NCBI GenBank assembly: GCA_947089145.1
Contig: CAMUJH010000010.1
Coordinates: 1-64,000 of the forward strand
Origin: an uncultured Hungatella sp.
Lineage (GTDB): Bacteria; Bacillota; Clostridia; Lachnospirales; Lachnospiraceae
Direction: 5' to 3'
Length of the DNA: 64,000 nucleotides
The position numbers and the translations under genes are program-made. Below are positions 42,747 through 51,506 of this stretch, piece after piece. Under the pieces are notes generated by a model. The model saw only the letters and a list, made by a program, of their open reading frames with translations, had not been told where the DNA came from and did not search any database. Each line of letters starts with the position of its first letter. Position 1 is the stretch's first letter.

Positions 42747-43853
42747 TTACTCGGAAGATACCAAGGGCATTATATGAGCCGGGTCTATAAAAACCCGGAT
42801 AACTTCCCCCTCCTGTCTGGCGCAGGCCGCCCACTGCTCCTTGGACATTTCCAGGCGCAGCTGGCTGCCGTCCTGACCGGAAGCTCCGTTTAGGGGGCTT
42901 GCCATGACCACCATATGGAAAACGTCCTCTACAATCCGCAAGATCCGGCATTCTATCACGTTTTTCCTTTCGTCCCCTTCTCCCAAAGCCACATGGATGG
43001 CATGGCTTCTGACGCCGATATGGGTAATATTTTCCGGGACAGGGCGCTCACATTCAAGCTCCACTCCCCAGTCACAGGCCAAAACCCATGCGCCGCCTTC
43101 CCTGCCCGGCCCAAAAGCCGGCCTTGCTGCCGAATAGTTTTTACAGCCGGACAGCTGGCAGGCTGCCATGGTTTTCGGCTCTTCAAACATGGCTTTTACA
43201 GAAACCGCCGGCGCAGACCTGCCGTTTTCCATAACGCAGACTCTGGAGCAAAGGCGGTAGATCTCGTCTCTGCTGTGGGACACGAACAGGGTGGTAGAGT
43301 CAAACTCCTTCAAAATGTCCATCAGCTCCAGCTCCAGCTTCCACTTAAGATACCCGTCCAAGGCTGAGAAAGGCTCATCCAGCATTAAAAGCCGGGGCCT
43401 GGCCAGCAGGATTCTAGCCAGGGCCACCCTCTGCTGCTGTCCGCCTGAAAGTTCAGACGGCCGGTGCTTTTCCAGTCCTGTCAGATAAAACCTTTCCACA
43501 AATTCCCTCACCTGATCCCTGGCCTTTTTTCTGTCTTTTTCCCATGGCCTGACTCCGGCCATAAGGTTCTTTTGAACGGTCATGTTGGGAAACAATGCGT
43601 AATTCTGGAACAGCAGCCCCACATGGCGCTTCTGCGGCACAAGATTAATGCCTTTCTCCGAATCAAACAGGGTAACGCCGTTAAGTGCGATCCTTCCCTT
43701 GTCAGGCTTTATGGTCCCCGCTATGCATTTTAGAGTCATGCTCTTGCCGCATCCTGACGCTCCCAGAATTCCCATAACCTCCTGTTCCGCCTCAAATTTC
43801 GCGCGCAGGCAAAAGCCGCTGAACTTTTTTTCTATATCCACATATAATGACAT
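42747..43853 (-). CDS. modC: Molybdate ABC transporter ATP-binding protein
   Basis: 368 residues. ABC ATPase with Walker A GASGCGKSMTLKCIAG (about 30-45), signature LSGGQQQRVALARILLARP, Walker B LLMLDEPFSALD, and H-loop FVSHSRDEIYRL. The C-terminal part contains a TOBE-like molybdate-binding segment (about 280-355). Last gene of the cofactor/uptake operon; it ends against the hairpin repeat. Confidence 0.92.
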   Translation of the reverse strand: MSLYVDIEKKFSGFCLRAKFEAEQEVMGILGASGCGKSMTLKCIAGTIKPDKGRIALNGVTLFDSEKGINLVPQKRHVGLLFQNYALFPNMTVQKNLMAGVRPWEKDRKKARDQVREFVERFYLTGLEKHRPSELSGGQQQRVALARILLARPRLLMLDEPFSALDGYLKWKLELELMDILKEFDSTTLFVSHSRDEIYRLCSRVCVMENGRSAPAVSVKAMFEEPKTMAACQLSGCKNYSAARPAFGPGREGGAWVLACDWGVELECERPVPENITHIGVRSHAIHVALGEGDERKNVIECRILRIVEDVFHMVVMASPLNGASGQDGSQLRLEMSKEQWAACARQEGEVIRVFIDPAHIMPLVSSE

Positions 43854-43860
43854 GGCACAA

Positions 43861-44523
43861 TCACTTCCTTTTACTTTTCCGCTCCAGCATATTGACCGTC
43901 AGAAGCACTGCCGCCGAAATGGCCAAGTTCACCATGACCCATTGGAAGGCCAGAGTATCGTTGTCCGTCCGCCACAGCTGGTAGACAGTGGTAGAAATGG
44001 TAGCCGTCTTGCCAGGGGTATATCCTGCCAGCATGCTGGTAGCTCCGTACTCCCCCAGAGCCCTGGCAAAAGCCAGAACCGCTCCTGCCAGAATCCCCTG
44101 GCGGCACACGGGCATGCGGATATGCCAGAAAATATAAGTGTTGGACAGCCCCAGGGTCTGGCCTGAATAGGCCAGGGTTTCATCAAAGCTTTCAAAGGCC
44201 CCCCTTGCCGTCCTGTACATCAGGGGAAACGCTACCACGGAGGCGGCAAAGATTCCGGAATACCAGGTCATTACCAGCTTTATTCCGAAATTTTCCATAA
44301 ACCAGATGCCAAGGGGACGCTTTGTCCCAAGAAGCAGCAGGAGAAAATACCCTGCCACTGTAGGGGGAAGCACCATGGGAAGGGTCAGCACCACGTCCAG
44401 GATTCCTTTCACCACCCGGTTCAGCCTGGCAATATAGTAAGCGGCAAAAATGCCCGCAAAAAACACGATGACGCTGGAAATCAAGGCGATCCGCAGCGAG
44501 TTGTAGAGAGGATACCAGTCCAT
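43861..44523 (-). CDS. modB: Molybdate ABC transporter permease
   Basis: 220 residues with five to six membrane segments. The permease EAA loop is visible (ALGEYGATSMLAG), and PMVLPPTVAGYFLLLLLG is typical of ModB. 7 nt before modC; ribosome site AGGAGAA. Confidence 0.94.
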   Translation of the reverse strand: MDWYPLYNSLRIALISSVIVFFAGIFAAYYIARLNRVVKGILDVVLTLPMVLPPTVAGYFLLLLLGTKRPLGIWFMENFGIKLVMTWYSGIFAASVVAFPLMYRTARGAFESFDETLAYSGQTLGLSNTYIFWHIRMPVCRQGILAGAVLAFARALGEYGATSMLAGYTPGKTATISTTVYQLWRTDNDTLAFQWVMVNLAISAAVLLTVNMLERKSKRK

Positions 44524-44622
44524 ATGAATTCTCCTGTTATGTTTCCTGCCGATTCTGTGAAATGGCCGTCCGCCCGCCTGACTTCCATGGGGGCGGCGCC
44601 TCCCCAGCCGGGCGCATGGAGG

Positions 44623-45537
44623 TTACTGCGCCATAGTAAATCCTACGGCCTCAAAAACCGCCCTGCACTCATCTCCAGTCAGATAATCCAAAAATTCTTT
44701 GGCCTCCTCCTTGTTCTTTGAGCCCTTTAACACGGCGGCAGGATAAATAACCTGCTTGCACTGATCCTTATCCGCCTCGTCCACCACGGTCAAGCCTGCA
44801 GAAAAAGCGTCTGTGGCATAAATAATCCCGCAGTCCACCGAAGCTTCCTTCACCTGGGTGGTCACCTCTTTTACATTGGAGCCATATGTGATCTTTGAGC
44901 CCGATTCCAGCTGTTGTAAAATGCCAAGGCTGGTCAGAATTTCGATGGAATACGCTCCCACAGGCACGTCTTCATTGCCAAGACAAAGCAGGTTCAGCTT
45001 ATCTGTCCCCAGATCCTCATATGTCTCAATGCCTGCCGGATTGCCGTCCGGGACTGCCAAAACCACCTTGTTTTCCACCAGGTTAAACCTGGTTCCTTCC
45101 TGGACAAGGTCCAGCCCATCCGTATTCACCGAAGAATCTGCGGTAATATCCAGCTGGTTCATCTGCTTTTGTGCAGCGGAAATAAAGATATCACAGTCAG
45201 CTCCCTCCTCAATCTGGGTTTTCAAGGTGCCAGACGAGTCAAACGTATAGACAATCTCCACACCAGGCTTTATCTCTTTATACATTTCGGCAATTTCTGT
45301 CATGGTTTCCGTCATGGACGCCGCCGCAAAAATCAGCAGTTCCACCTTATCCTCCTCTGTTTCGCCTGCAGCTGCCTTTGTCTCTTCCGCCCTTTTTTCC
45401 TGCGTCGTCTCAGCGCTTAGGGCGCTTCCACTTTCGGCGGCAGTCGTCCCGCCTGCGGCGTTGTCATTTCCGCCGCACCCTGCCAGAAAGTTCATTGCCA
45501 ATACCCCCGCCAGTACTGATGCATACAGTTTCTTCAC
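44623..45537 (-). CDS. modA: Molybdate ABC transporter substrate-binding lipoprotein
   Basis: 304 residues. Signal peptide with lipobox MNFLAGCGG, a short Thr/Glu/Ala-rich linker, then the ModA fold: LLIFAAASMTETMTEIAEMY, YTFDSSGTLKTQIEEGADCDIFISA, and a C-terminal FLDYLTGDECRAVFEAVGF typical of the family. The start is a GTG at 45537 with AGAGGAGAAAATT upstream; a longer in-frame ATG start 15 codons earlier has no ribosome site. Between the MOSC-MoaB gene and modB. Confidence 0.93.
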   Translation of the reverse strand: MKKLYASVLAGVLAMNFLAGCGGNDNAAGGTTAAESGSALSAETTQEKRAEETKAAAGETEEDKVELLIFAAASMTETMTEIAEMYKEIKPGVEIVYTFDSSGTLKTQIEEGADCDIFISAAQKQMNQLDITADSSVNTDGLDLVQEGTRFNLVENKVVLAVPDGNPAGIETYEDLGTDKLNLLCLGNEDVPVGAYSIEILTSLGILQQLESGSKITYGSNVKEVTTQVKEASVDCGIIYATDAFSAGLTVVDEADKDQCKQVIYPAAVLKGSKNKEEAKEFLDYLTGDECRAVFEAVGFTMAQ

Positions 45538-45680
45538 AATTTTCTCCTCTCGCATTGTTCTTCTATTTAATCCTATCCGCAAACGAACGTTATTTAAAAA
45601 TCGAACGCTTTTATTATTGACTTCTAATCATTTTTCGGCAAAGAGGGCAAAGTCAGCTCCCATGCCCTCTCTGTCTGCCT

Positions 45681-46622
45681 TTATTTGCGTCCGCATTCTG
45701 ATGCGGTTCCCCGCAGGATCTCCAGCCCATGAGCCAGTGAGTCCATAATAAATCCCATGCTTTCCTTTACCGCCTTAGGGCTGCCCGGCAGATTGACGAT
45801 GAGAGTCCTGCCCCGGATCACAGACGCTCCCCTGCTTAACATGGCCCGGCTTGTAAGCTCCATGGAACGGTATCGGATATACTCTGCGATTCCCGGCGCA
45901 TTGCGGTCAGCCACTGCCATGGTTGCCTCCGGCGTCTGATCCCGCATGGAAAACCCTGTTCCGCCGCTTGTCACCACCAGATCCACCTGCCGTCCGTCTG
46001 CCAGGCGCTTTAACTGGGTTTTAAGGGCGGCCGGATCGTCGGCGACAATCACCGTCTCCACCACTTCATACCCGGCTTTTTCCAGAATTTCTGCTGCCGC
46101 CGGGCCGCTTTCATCCGCCCTCTCCCCTCTTGCCCCCTTGTCGCTGACCGTGATCACCGCCGCCGTAAAAGGCCTGTCAGGCTCTGGAAATATTACTGTC
46201 AGCTGATCTCCCGGAGAAATGTCACCCTCCTTTTCCACCTGGGCGAACACCCCCTCATGGGGCATGATGCACTCCCCCATACGCTTAAAAATGGCGCAGT
46301 GGCTGTGGCACTCCTTCCCAATCTGGGTCATCTTAAGCTCTGCCGTCCCTACCAGAAAACGGCTTCCCACAGGAAGGCTCCTGAAGTCAATGCCTTCCAC
46401 CACCAGGTTCTCGCCAAAAGCTCCGTGATCCACATTGGCGCCTTTTTCATTAAACGCCTTCACCTTGTCATAAGAAAGCAGGCTGATCTGCCGATGCCAC
46501 TTTCCTGCGTGGGCATCCCCGTCAATGCCATGGTCAGGCCGCACGTGAATCCTGTCCGTCTCATGCTTTTCTGTCCCTTTTTTCTCACTGATGCAAACGG
46601 CCTTTACGATTCCTGTAATCAT
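45681..46622 (-). CDS. MOSC domain-MoaB/Mog fusion protein
   Basis: 313 residues, two domains. 1-147: MOSC domain (molybdenum cofactor sulfurase C-terminal type; VRPDHGIDGDAHAGKWHRQI, GAFGENLVVEGIDF, LKMTQIGKECHSHC) with the Cys and His expected for sulfur/Moco handling. 155-313: MoaB/Mog-type molybdopterin adenylyltransferase (AAVITVSDKGARGERADESGPA, VVTSGGTGFSMRDQTPEAT, VNLPGSPKAVKESM). Fusion suggests MPT adenylylation followed by sulfur or Moco handover to the hydroxylase. 79 nt after moaC. Confidence 0.92.
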   Translation of the reverse strand: MITGIVKAVCISEKKGTEKHETDRIHVRPDHGIDGDAHAGKWHRQISLLSYDKVKAFNEKGANVDHGAFGENLVVEGIDFRSLPVGSRFLVGTAELKMTQIGKECHSHCAIFKRMGECIMPHEGVFAQVEKEGDISPGDQLTVIFPEPDRPFTAAVITVSDKGARGERADESGPAAAEILEKAGYEVVETVIVADDPAALKTQLKRLADGRQVDLVVTSGGTGFSMRDQTPEATMAVADRNAPGIAEYIRYRSMELTSRAMLSRGASVIRGRTLIVNLPGSPKAVKESMGFIMDSLAHGLEILRGTASECGRK

Positions 46623-46701
46623 GATATTTCATTCCTCTCAAAATTTATAGCCTCTGCAGGCGATTGCTGAATTTAAAACTTTGGTTTCCCAGCCTTTTTG
46701 T

Positions 46702-47193
46702 CTACAGTCTTTTTGGCGATCTCTCGTTTAAAAATTCTCCGCTTTTTCCGCCGCTTTTCTGCTCCAGATAGATCTCCCCCATCTCCATTCCCCTGTCCAC
46801 TGCCTTGCACATGTCATATATGGTTAAAAGGGCCACTGTAACCCCTGTCAGCGCCTCCATCTCCACTCCTGTCTTTCCGGTTGTCCGGGCCGTACACCGT
46901 GCCTGAATCTCATGCCGCTCCTCATTCATATTAAAATCCACAGACAGCTTTGTCAGATTCAGCCCATGGCACAAAGGAATCAGCTCCCAGGTCCTTTTAG
47001 CCCCCATGATCCCCGCTATCCGGGCCACTGCCAGCACGTCGCCTTTCTTTACGTCACCCTGCCGCACCATGGAGAAGCACTGGGGGCTCATAAAAATGCT
47101 GCCTCGGGCCACCGCTTCCCGTCTGGTATCCTCCTTTTCTCCCACGTCTACCATCCATGCGTTGCCCTGCCCGTCAAAATGCGTAAATTCCAT
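46702..47193 (-). CDS. moaC: Cyclic pyranopterin monophosphate synthase
   Basis: 163 residues. Converts the MoaA product to cPMP. Family motifs MVDVGEKEDTRREAVARG, ELIPLCHGLNLT, VEMEALTGVTVALLTIYDMCKAVD and the C-terminal KSGGKSG are intact. It begins 1 nt after moaA with a CGGAGGG site. Confidence 0.96.
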   Translation of the reverse strand: MEFTHFDGQGNAWMVDVGEKEDTRREAVARGSIFMSPQCFSMVRQGDVKKGDVLAVARIAGIMGAKRTWELIPLCHGLNLTKLSVDFNMNEERHEIQARCTARTTGKTGVEMEALTGVTVALLTIYDMCKAVDRGMEMGEIYLEQKSGGKSGEFLNERSPKRL

Positions 47194-47194
47194 C

Positions 47195-48217
47195 TTACCC
47201 TCCGATTTTCATCATATCCTTATTTTCCGTCATCTGCTCCGGATGCTCAAAGCAGTGGGCCATGGGCTTTGCCCATATGGCCTGCTTCATGGCTTCCAAA
47301 AGTTTTCTGTCCGTTTCCTCCTTGGTCCCGCCTTCCCGGAGAACCGCCCGCAGGTCTTTGCCGTCCTCATAGCAAAGGCAGCTTTTTAGGTATCCCTGGG
47401 AGGTAAGCCGAATCCGGTTGCACCCGCCGCAGAATTTTCCATGGATTGCGCTGATAAAGCCGATGCTGCCCTTAAATCCGGGAATGCGGTAATAGATCGC
47501 CGGGCCGTTGCCGTGGCTTCTGCCATCCTTTTCCAGGCCCGGGTACTGCTCCTGCAGCTTGGCAAGCACTTCCTTATGGCTTAAAGACCGGTACTGCTTT
47601 CCATACCCAATGGGCATCATTTCAATAAACCGCACATCTACGGGATAATCCCTGGCAAGCTTTAAAAGCTCCGGCCATCCGGGGCCGTCATAGCCGCATC
47701 CCAGCCCTTCTGCCACTGCCTTCAATTCCAGGGATACCGCGTTGATCTTAACCGGAATGGGCTTCCCCTGGAAAAGCTGCAGCGCCTGCTCCAGCCCTTT
47801 GAGGACCGCCAAAAGGCTTCCTCCCCCTGTCAGAGCCTGGTACAGGCCGGGATCTAAAGTGTCCAGGCTGATATTAATGCCGTCAATTCCCGCCGCGGCT
47901 AGCTGTCCCAGGTACTGCTCCAGAAGAATGCCGTTGGTGGTAATGGTTACCTTCTCGATCCCTCTGGTTTCTTTCAGCATGCGGACAAGATCGCAGCATC
48001 CCAGCCGCACCAAGGGCTCCCCTCCCGTAACCTTGATCTTGCGTATCCCAAGAAGCGCACCGCAGGTGGCAATGCGGGCATATTCCTCCAGGGTCAGAAT
48101 CTGGGACATGGGCACGCATTTTACGCCGTCGGGCATGCAGTAGCGGCAGCGCAGATTGCATCGGTCCGTGATGGATATTCTCATATAATCAATTTCCCGT
48201 CCAAAACCATCCTTCAA
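47195..48217 (-). CDS. moaA: GTP 3',8-cyclase (molybdenum cofactor biosynthesis protein A)
   Basis: 340 residues, radical SAM enzyme that makes 3',8-cyclo-GTP from GTP. N-terminal cluster CNLRCRYCMP, SAM/GTP motifs VTGGEPLVR and TTNGILL, and the C-terminal cluster region FCGGCNRIRLTSQGYLKSCL. The start is a TTG at 48217 with AAGGAAGATAGCC upstream. About 25 residues beyond the usual C-terminus. Confidence 0.95.
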   Translation of the reverse strand: MKDGFGREIDYMRISITDRCNLRCRYCMPDGVKCVPMSQILTLEEYARIATCGALLGIRKIKVTGGEPLVRLGCCDLVRMLKETRGIEKVTITTNGILLEQYLGQLAAAGIDGINISLDTLDPGLYQALTGGGSLLAVLKGLEQALQLFQGKPIPVKINAVSLELKAVAEGLGCGYDGPGWPELLKLARDYPVDVRFIEMMPIGYGKQYRSLSHKEVLAKLQEQYPGLEKDGRSHGNGPAIYYRIPGFKGSIGFISAIHGKFCGGCNRIRLTSQGYLKSCLCYEDGKDLRAVLREGGTKEETDRKLLEAMKQAIWAKPMAHCFEHPEQMTENKDMMKIGG

Positions 48218-48219
48218 GG

Positions 48220-49278
48220 CTATCTTCCTTTCCCGAATCCGCAGTTAGGAAATGTACATGCAGGACAGTTCAGGCACAGCCCGCCTTGTCCCAAAGCCGC
48301 CAGTTCGCCGGCAGACACCGGATCATCGGCCATGACTCTCGGCAGCACCAGATCAAAAATCGTCCGTTTTGCATACATGACACAGCCTGGCAGCCCCATA
48401 ATTGCCACGGTTTTTTCCTGCCCCTGCTCCTCGCTTTTATAATAGGCCAGCAAAAACATGGCGCCCGGCAGCACCGGCGCCCCGTAAGAGACGATCTGGG
48501 CTCCGGTATTCTTAATGGCCAGTGGCGTCTTGTCATCAGGGTCCACGCTCATGCCTCCTGTGCAGATTACCACGTCCGCCCCTTTTCCTATCATGTCCAG
48601 GATGGAGCCGGTTACCTTTTTATCGTCGTCATTCCAGGTTACATGATCAATAACCTCCGCGTCAAACTCCTCCAGCTTCTGGCGGATCACGGGTGTGAAG
48701 GTATCCTGAATTCTTCCGTAAAAGACTTCGTTTCCCGTAGTTATAATACCTACCTTTTTATGTACGAAAGGTTTCAGCTCCAAAATAGGTTTATTGCCGG
48801 TAACCTCCATGGCCGCCTGACGGGCCCTTTCCATCTTCTCCTCCCGGATAACCAGAGGGATGATTCTTGTTCCTGCCAGCTTGTCGCCCTTTTTCACGGC
48901 AAAGTCACCGTGGCGGGAGGCGATCATCATTTCTCCCAGGCCGTTAACCGCCTTCAGCCCCCTGTCGTTAACCTTCAATAGCCCGTCGCATTCTGCGGTG
49001 ATCTCGATCTTCCCTTCTTTTACCTGTGACCGTCCCATATGCTCTCCCCGGCACATGCCGCAGAGGATCTCGGCAGCGTCATTTTCATGAAGGACCCCCT
49101 CCTCCTGCTCCCACACATACAGCTGATCCTTGCCTACGCTTAGAAGTACTGGAATATCTTCTTTTGTAACAATATGTCCTTTGCGAAACACCGCATCTTT
49201 GGTAACTCCTTTTATGATCTGGGTAATGTCATGGCACAGCACCGCGCCCTCCGCATCCACTGTAGGGATCAATCTCAT
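48220..49278 (-). CDS. MoeA-like molybdopterin-binding protein with Cys-rich tail
   Basis: 352 residues. The central and C-terminal region is the MoeA/MogA-type molybdopterin-binding fold (VGIITTGNEVFYGRIQDTFTPVI, VVICTGGMSVDPDDKTPLAIKNTGA, MGLPGCVMYAKRTIFDLVLPR). It lacks the full N-terminal MoeA domains. The end, GLCLNCPACTFPNCGFGKG, has four cysteines in a zinc- or Fe-S-like pattern. Proteins of this type accompany molybdenum hydroxylases with dedicated cofactor pathways. It overlaps the upstream phosphatase-HD gene by 4 nt. Confidence 0.85.
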   Translation of the reverse strand: MRLIPTVDAEGAVLCHDITQIIKGVTKDAVFRKGHIVTKEDIPVLLSVGKDQLYVWEQEEGVLHENDAAEILCGMCRGEHMGRSQVKEGKIEITAECDGLLKVNDRGLKAVNGLGEMMIASRHGDFAVKKGDKLAGTRIIPLVIREEKMERARQAAMEVTGNKPILELKPFVHKKVGIITTGNEVFYGRIQDTFTPVIRQKLEEFDAEVIDHVTWNDDDKKVTGSILDMIGKGADVVICTGGMSVDPDDKTPLAIKNTGAQIVSYGAPVLPGAMFLLAYYKSEEQGQEKTVAIMGLPGCVMYAKRTIFDLVLPRVMADDPVSAGELAALGQGGLCLNCPACTFPNCGFGKGR

Positions 49279-50363
49279 CTGTCTTGTCCTCCGTCTATAT
49301 GCATTTGTATGATTTTTTCTATTTTCTTTGCCTGTCTGTACCGTCTCTCATGGGCCGCCAGAGCCGCCTGCTGGTTTTCAGACGCTTCACACCGCTTCCG
49401 GCTGTCTGCAAACCGCTTATCAAGCGGCACCGCCGTCTCCTCCTCCACCTGCTTGTCCGCCAGGTACACCACAGCCGACTCCAGCCATAAGGGTTCTCCC
49501 GGCTTTTCCGGGCATTCCAGGTCATGGTGGCGCCGTATTACCTCCGCCACTGCCGGGTATCCCTCCCGCCGCAGTATATAGGCGCCCTTTTCCCCGTGTT
49601 CTTTTTCTCCCCGCACCACGTCATGCAGCAGCGCCCCGCTGCGGATAATCCGGCGATCCGCTTTCTGCCCGGAAGCTTCCAGCCTTTCTGCAAGCCTCTC
49701 TGCCTGCCTGCACACTGCCTGGCAGTGTCTGCGGATTTGCTGCGGCGTCCCGTAATGGTTCCAGATATGAAGGCAGTCCTGATCATCCGGCGCAGGCTTC
49801 GGCATAATGCCCAGTTCTTTTACTTCCATGCGGCCCTGATCATCCACCTGGATGCGGCTGAAGCAGCCATAAGGCTGAGGCAGCCCCCGTGACACGCTGA
49901 GGGAAATCCCCTGAAGCCGTGCCAGGAAGCAGCTGTTGATCCCTGCGTGGGCCACGCAGATCACGTCTCCCTCCGTCTTGTCCAGAATGCCCTCAATGGC
50001 CTCTTTTATCCGCATGCAGCCCTGTTCCCTGCTTTCCCCTGACTCAGGCCAGGATTCCAAAGTTTTCTTCAGCTGGCTCATGGGGACATTTTCCCATTCC
50101 CCCATGTCCAGTTCCCTTAGTCCCTCTTCTATGTAAACAGAAGCGTGATTCTCTGCCAATAACTCCGCGGTTTCCAGCGCCCTTGCAAGAGGGCTGGAAA
50201 ATACCGGCACTCGGCTGTCTGTCATCTGGCGAAAAAAGGCGCCCAGCTCCCTTGCCTGCTTTTGCCCCCTGGAATCAAGAGGAAGATCCGTTCTGCCGAT
50301 GCACCGGGGCACATTGTCCGGAAACGCCACCTGGCCATGGCGGATCAGATAGAGATTTCTCAT
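49275..50363 (-). CDS. Histidine phosphatase-HD domain fusion protein
   Basis: 362 residues. 1-200: histidine phosphatase (phosphoglycerate-mutase-like) with LYLIRHGQVAF (catalytic His), LARALETAELLA, ELDMGEWEN and ICVAHAGIN. About 210-345: an HD phosphohydrolase-like domain with SGALLHDVVRGEKEHGEKGA and VIRRHHDLE as metal ligands. Both domains hydrolyse phosphate esters, so it may act on a nucleotide or pterin intermediate. The substrate is unknown. It overlaps both neighbours by 4 nt (ATGA), indicating tight coupling with the cytidylyltransferase and MoeA-like genes. Confidence 0.87.
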   Translation of the reverse strand: MRNLYLIRHGQVAFPDNVPRCIGRTDLPLDSRGQKQARELGAFFRQMTDSRVPVFSSPLARALETAELLAENHASVYIEEGLRELDMGEWENVPMSQLKKTLESWPESGESREQGCMRIKEAIEGILDKTEGDVICVAHAGINSCFLARLQGISLSVSRGLPQPYGCFSRIQVDDQGRMEVKELGIMPKPAPDDQDCLHIWNHYGTPQQIRRHCQAVCRQAERLAERLEASGQKADRRIIRSGALLHDVVRGEKEHGEKGAYILRREGYPAVAEVIRRHHDLECPEKPGEPLWLESAVVYLADKQVEEETAVPLDKRFADSRKRCEASENQQAALAAHERRYRQAKKIEKIIQMHIDGGQDR

Positions 50364-51304
50364 TCTTCAAATCCTTTCCCCATATATTTCTGGTATGCCT
50401 GATCCGTAAAATCCTGGACAGATGCCACCATCTTCTCATAGGCATCCATCAAATTCCTGCCTTTCTTTGTCAGCACCGATCCGCCGCCGCCGCTGCCGCC
50501 GGTCCACCGCTGCACCACCGGAAATCCCAGCTGCTGTTCCAGCTGCTTTACCATCTTCCTGCCTTTGCTGTACGAAATGTCCATGTGAAGGCACGCTTCC
50601 TGGAGAGATCCGGTCTGCCCGATCCAGTTTAAAAGCTGCTGTACCCCCGGGCCATAGAAAGGCTGGATAGCTGTCAGGCGCACCTGTATCTGGGGCCGTA
50701 TCGGGTATCCCTGGCCTCTCTGATAGTTCCAGTCCAAAAGCTCCTGGTACTGCTGCCTGGTATCCAGATCCCGGTAAATCCCTTCATCCTCCACCTCCAG
50801 GTTCGTAATGGCGATTCCAGAATTCTCAATGGCTCCCCTAAGGCCTCCCTCCCCCTTATATCCGCACAGGCTCTCTGCCACATGGCTCCACAGCATGATG
50901 GGATGACCCGGTTCCCCGTGGCATACGGTTCGGATAATCGGGGCGTCAATCATCATCTGCTGCCGTATAGTGTCCGGCATAATGGCCGGAAGATCCACAG
51001 GCAAAATCATCAGCCTCTCGCAGTCTTTGCTGATGGCCTGTATGCCCATAGTGACGGAATCAAACATCTGGGTTTCTCTAAATCGTTCGTTTTTTACAAA
51101 TCGAACGCCTGCGCAGGAAAGATGCCGCTGCAGCTCGTCGCCTCTGTACCCGGTCACTACCACAACCGGCTCGATCCCCATATCTTTCAGCATGGTAACA
51201 ATGTGCAGCGAGATCGTGGAACTGCCAAAAGGAAGCATGGGCTTAAATGCCTCCATGCGGGACGATAATCCAGCCGCCACCAGCACTGCGCCTGTTGTCT
51301 TCAT
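50360..51304 (-). CDS. MocA-like molybdenum cofactor cytidylyltransferase fused to ModE-type DNA-binding domain
   Basis: 314 residues. 1-195: MobA/MocA-type nucleotidyltransferase (VLVAAGLSSRMEAFKPMLPFG, VVVTGYRGDEL, LMILPVDLPAIMPDTI), likely making molybdopterin cytosine dinucleotide. About 215-305: the ModE N-terminal winged helix (FYGPGVQQLLNWIGQTGSLQEACLHM, SYSKGRKMVKQLEQ, GGSGGGGSVLTKKGRNL). The ModE molybdate-binding di-mop domain is absent. An enzyme that binds the cofactor and carries a DNA-binding domain could report cofactor status to its own operon. First gene after the promoter. Confidence 0.9.
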   Translation of the reverse strand: MKTTGAVLVAAGLSSRMEAFKPMLPFGSSTISLHIVTMLKDMGIEPVVVVTGYRGDELQRHLSCAGVRFVKNERFRETQMFDSVTMGIQAISKDCERLMILPVDLPAIMPDTIRQQMMIDAPIIRTVCHGEPGHPIMLWSHVAESLCGYKGEGGLRGAIENSGIAITNLEVEDEGIYRDLDTRQQYQELLDWNYQRGQGYPIRPQIQVRLTAIQPFYGPGVQQLLNWIGQTGSLQEACLHMDISYSKGRKMVKQLEQQLGFPVVQRWTGGSGGGGSVLTKKGRNLMDAYEKMVASVQDFTDQAYQKYMGKGFEE

Positions 51305-51391
51305 TTTATGCTCCTTTCCTTATCGTTGTCCTGTTTTTTAGGACATGCAGATATGCTCTTGGGGATTTCCCCCTACTTTCTGTTATGTTTT

Positions 51392-51420
51392 ATTGTACAG
51401 GAACTGTGGATATAAAACAA
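51392..51420 (-). promoter_or_regulatory. Promoter of the cofactor/molybdate uptake operon
   Basis: Minus-strand TTGTTT (51415-51420) and TACAAT (51392-51397), 17-bp spacer, giving an 80-nt leader before the MocA-ModE fusion gene. The leader contains a GTCCT/AGGAC hairpin near 51330-51347. Confidence 0.7.
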
Positions 51421-51506
51421 GTAGTGCCAGATACATTTTGAGAAAATTTTTCAAAATAATTCATTCTAAAGCGGGCTTATGACGCACTATGGGTATTCTC
51501 CATATT

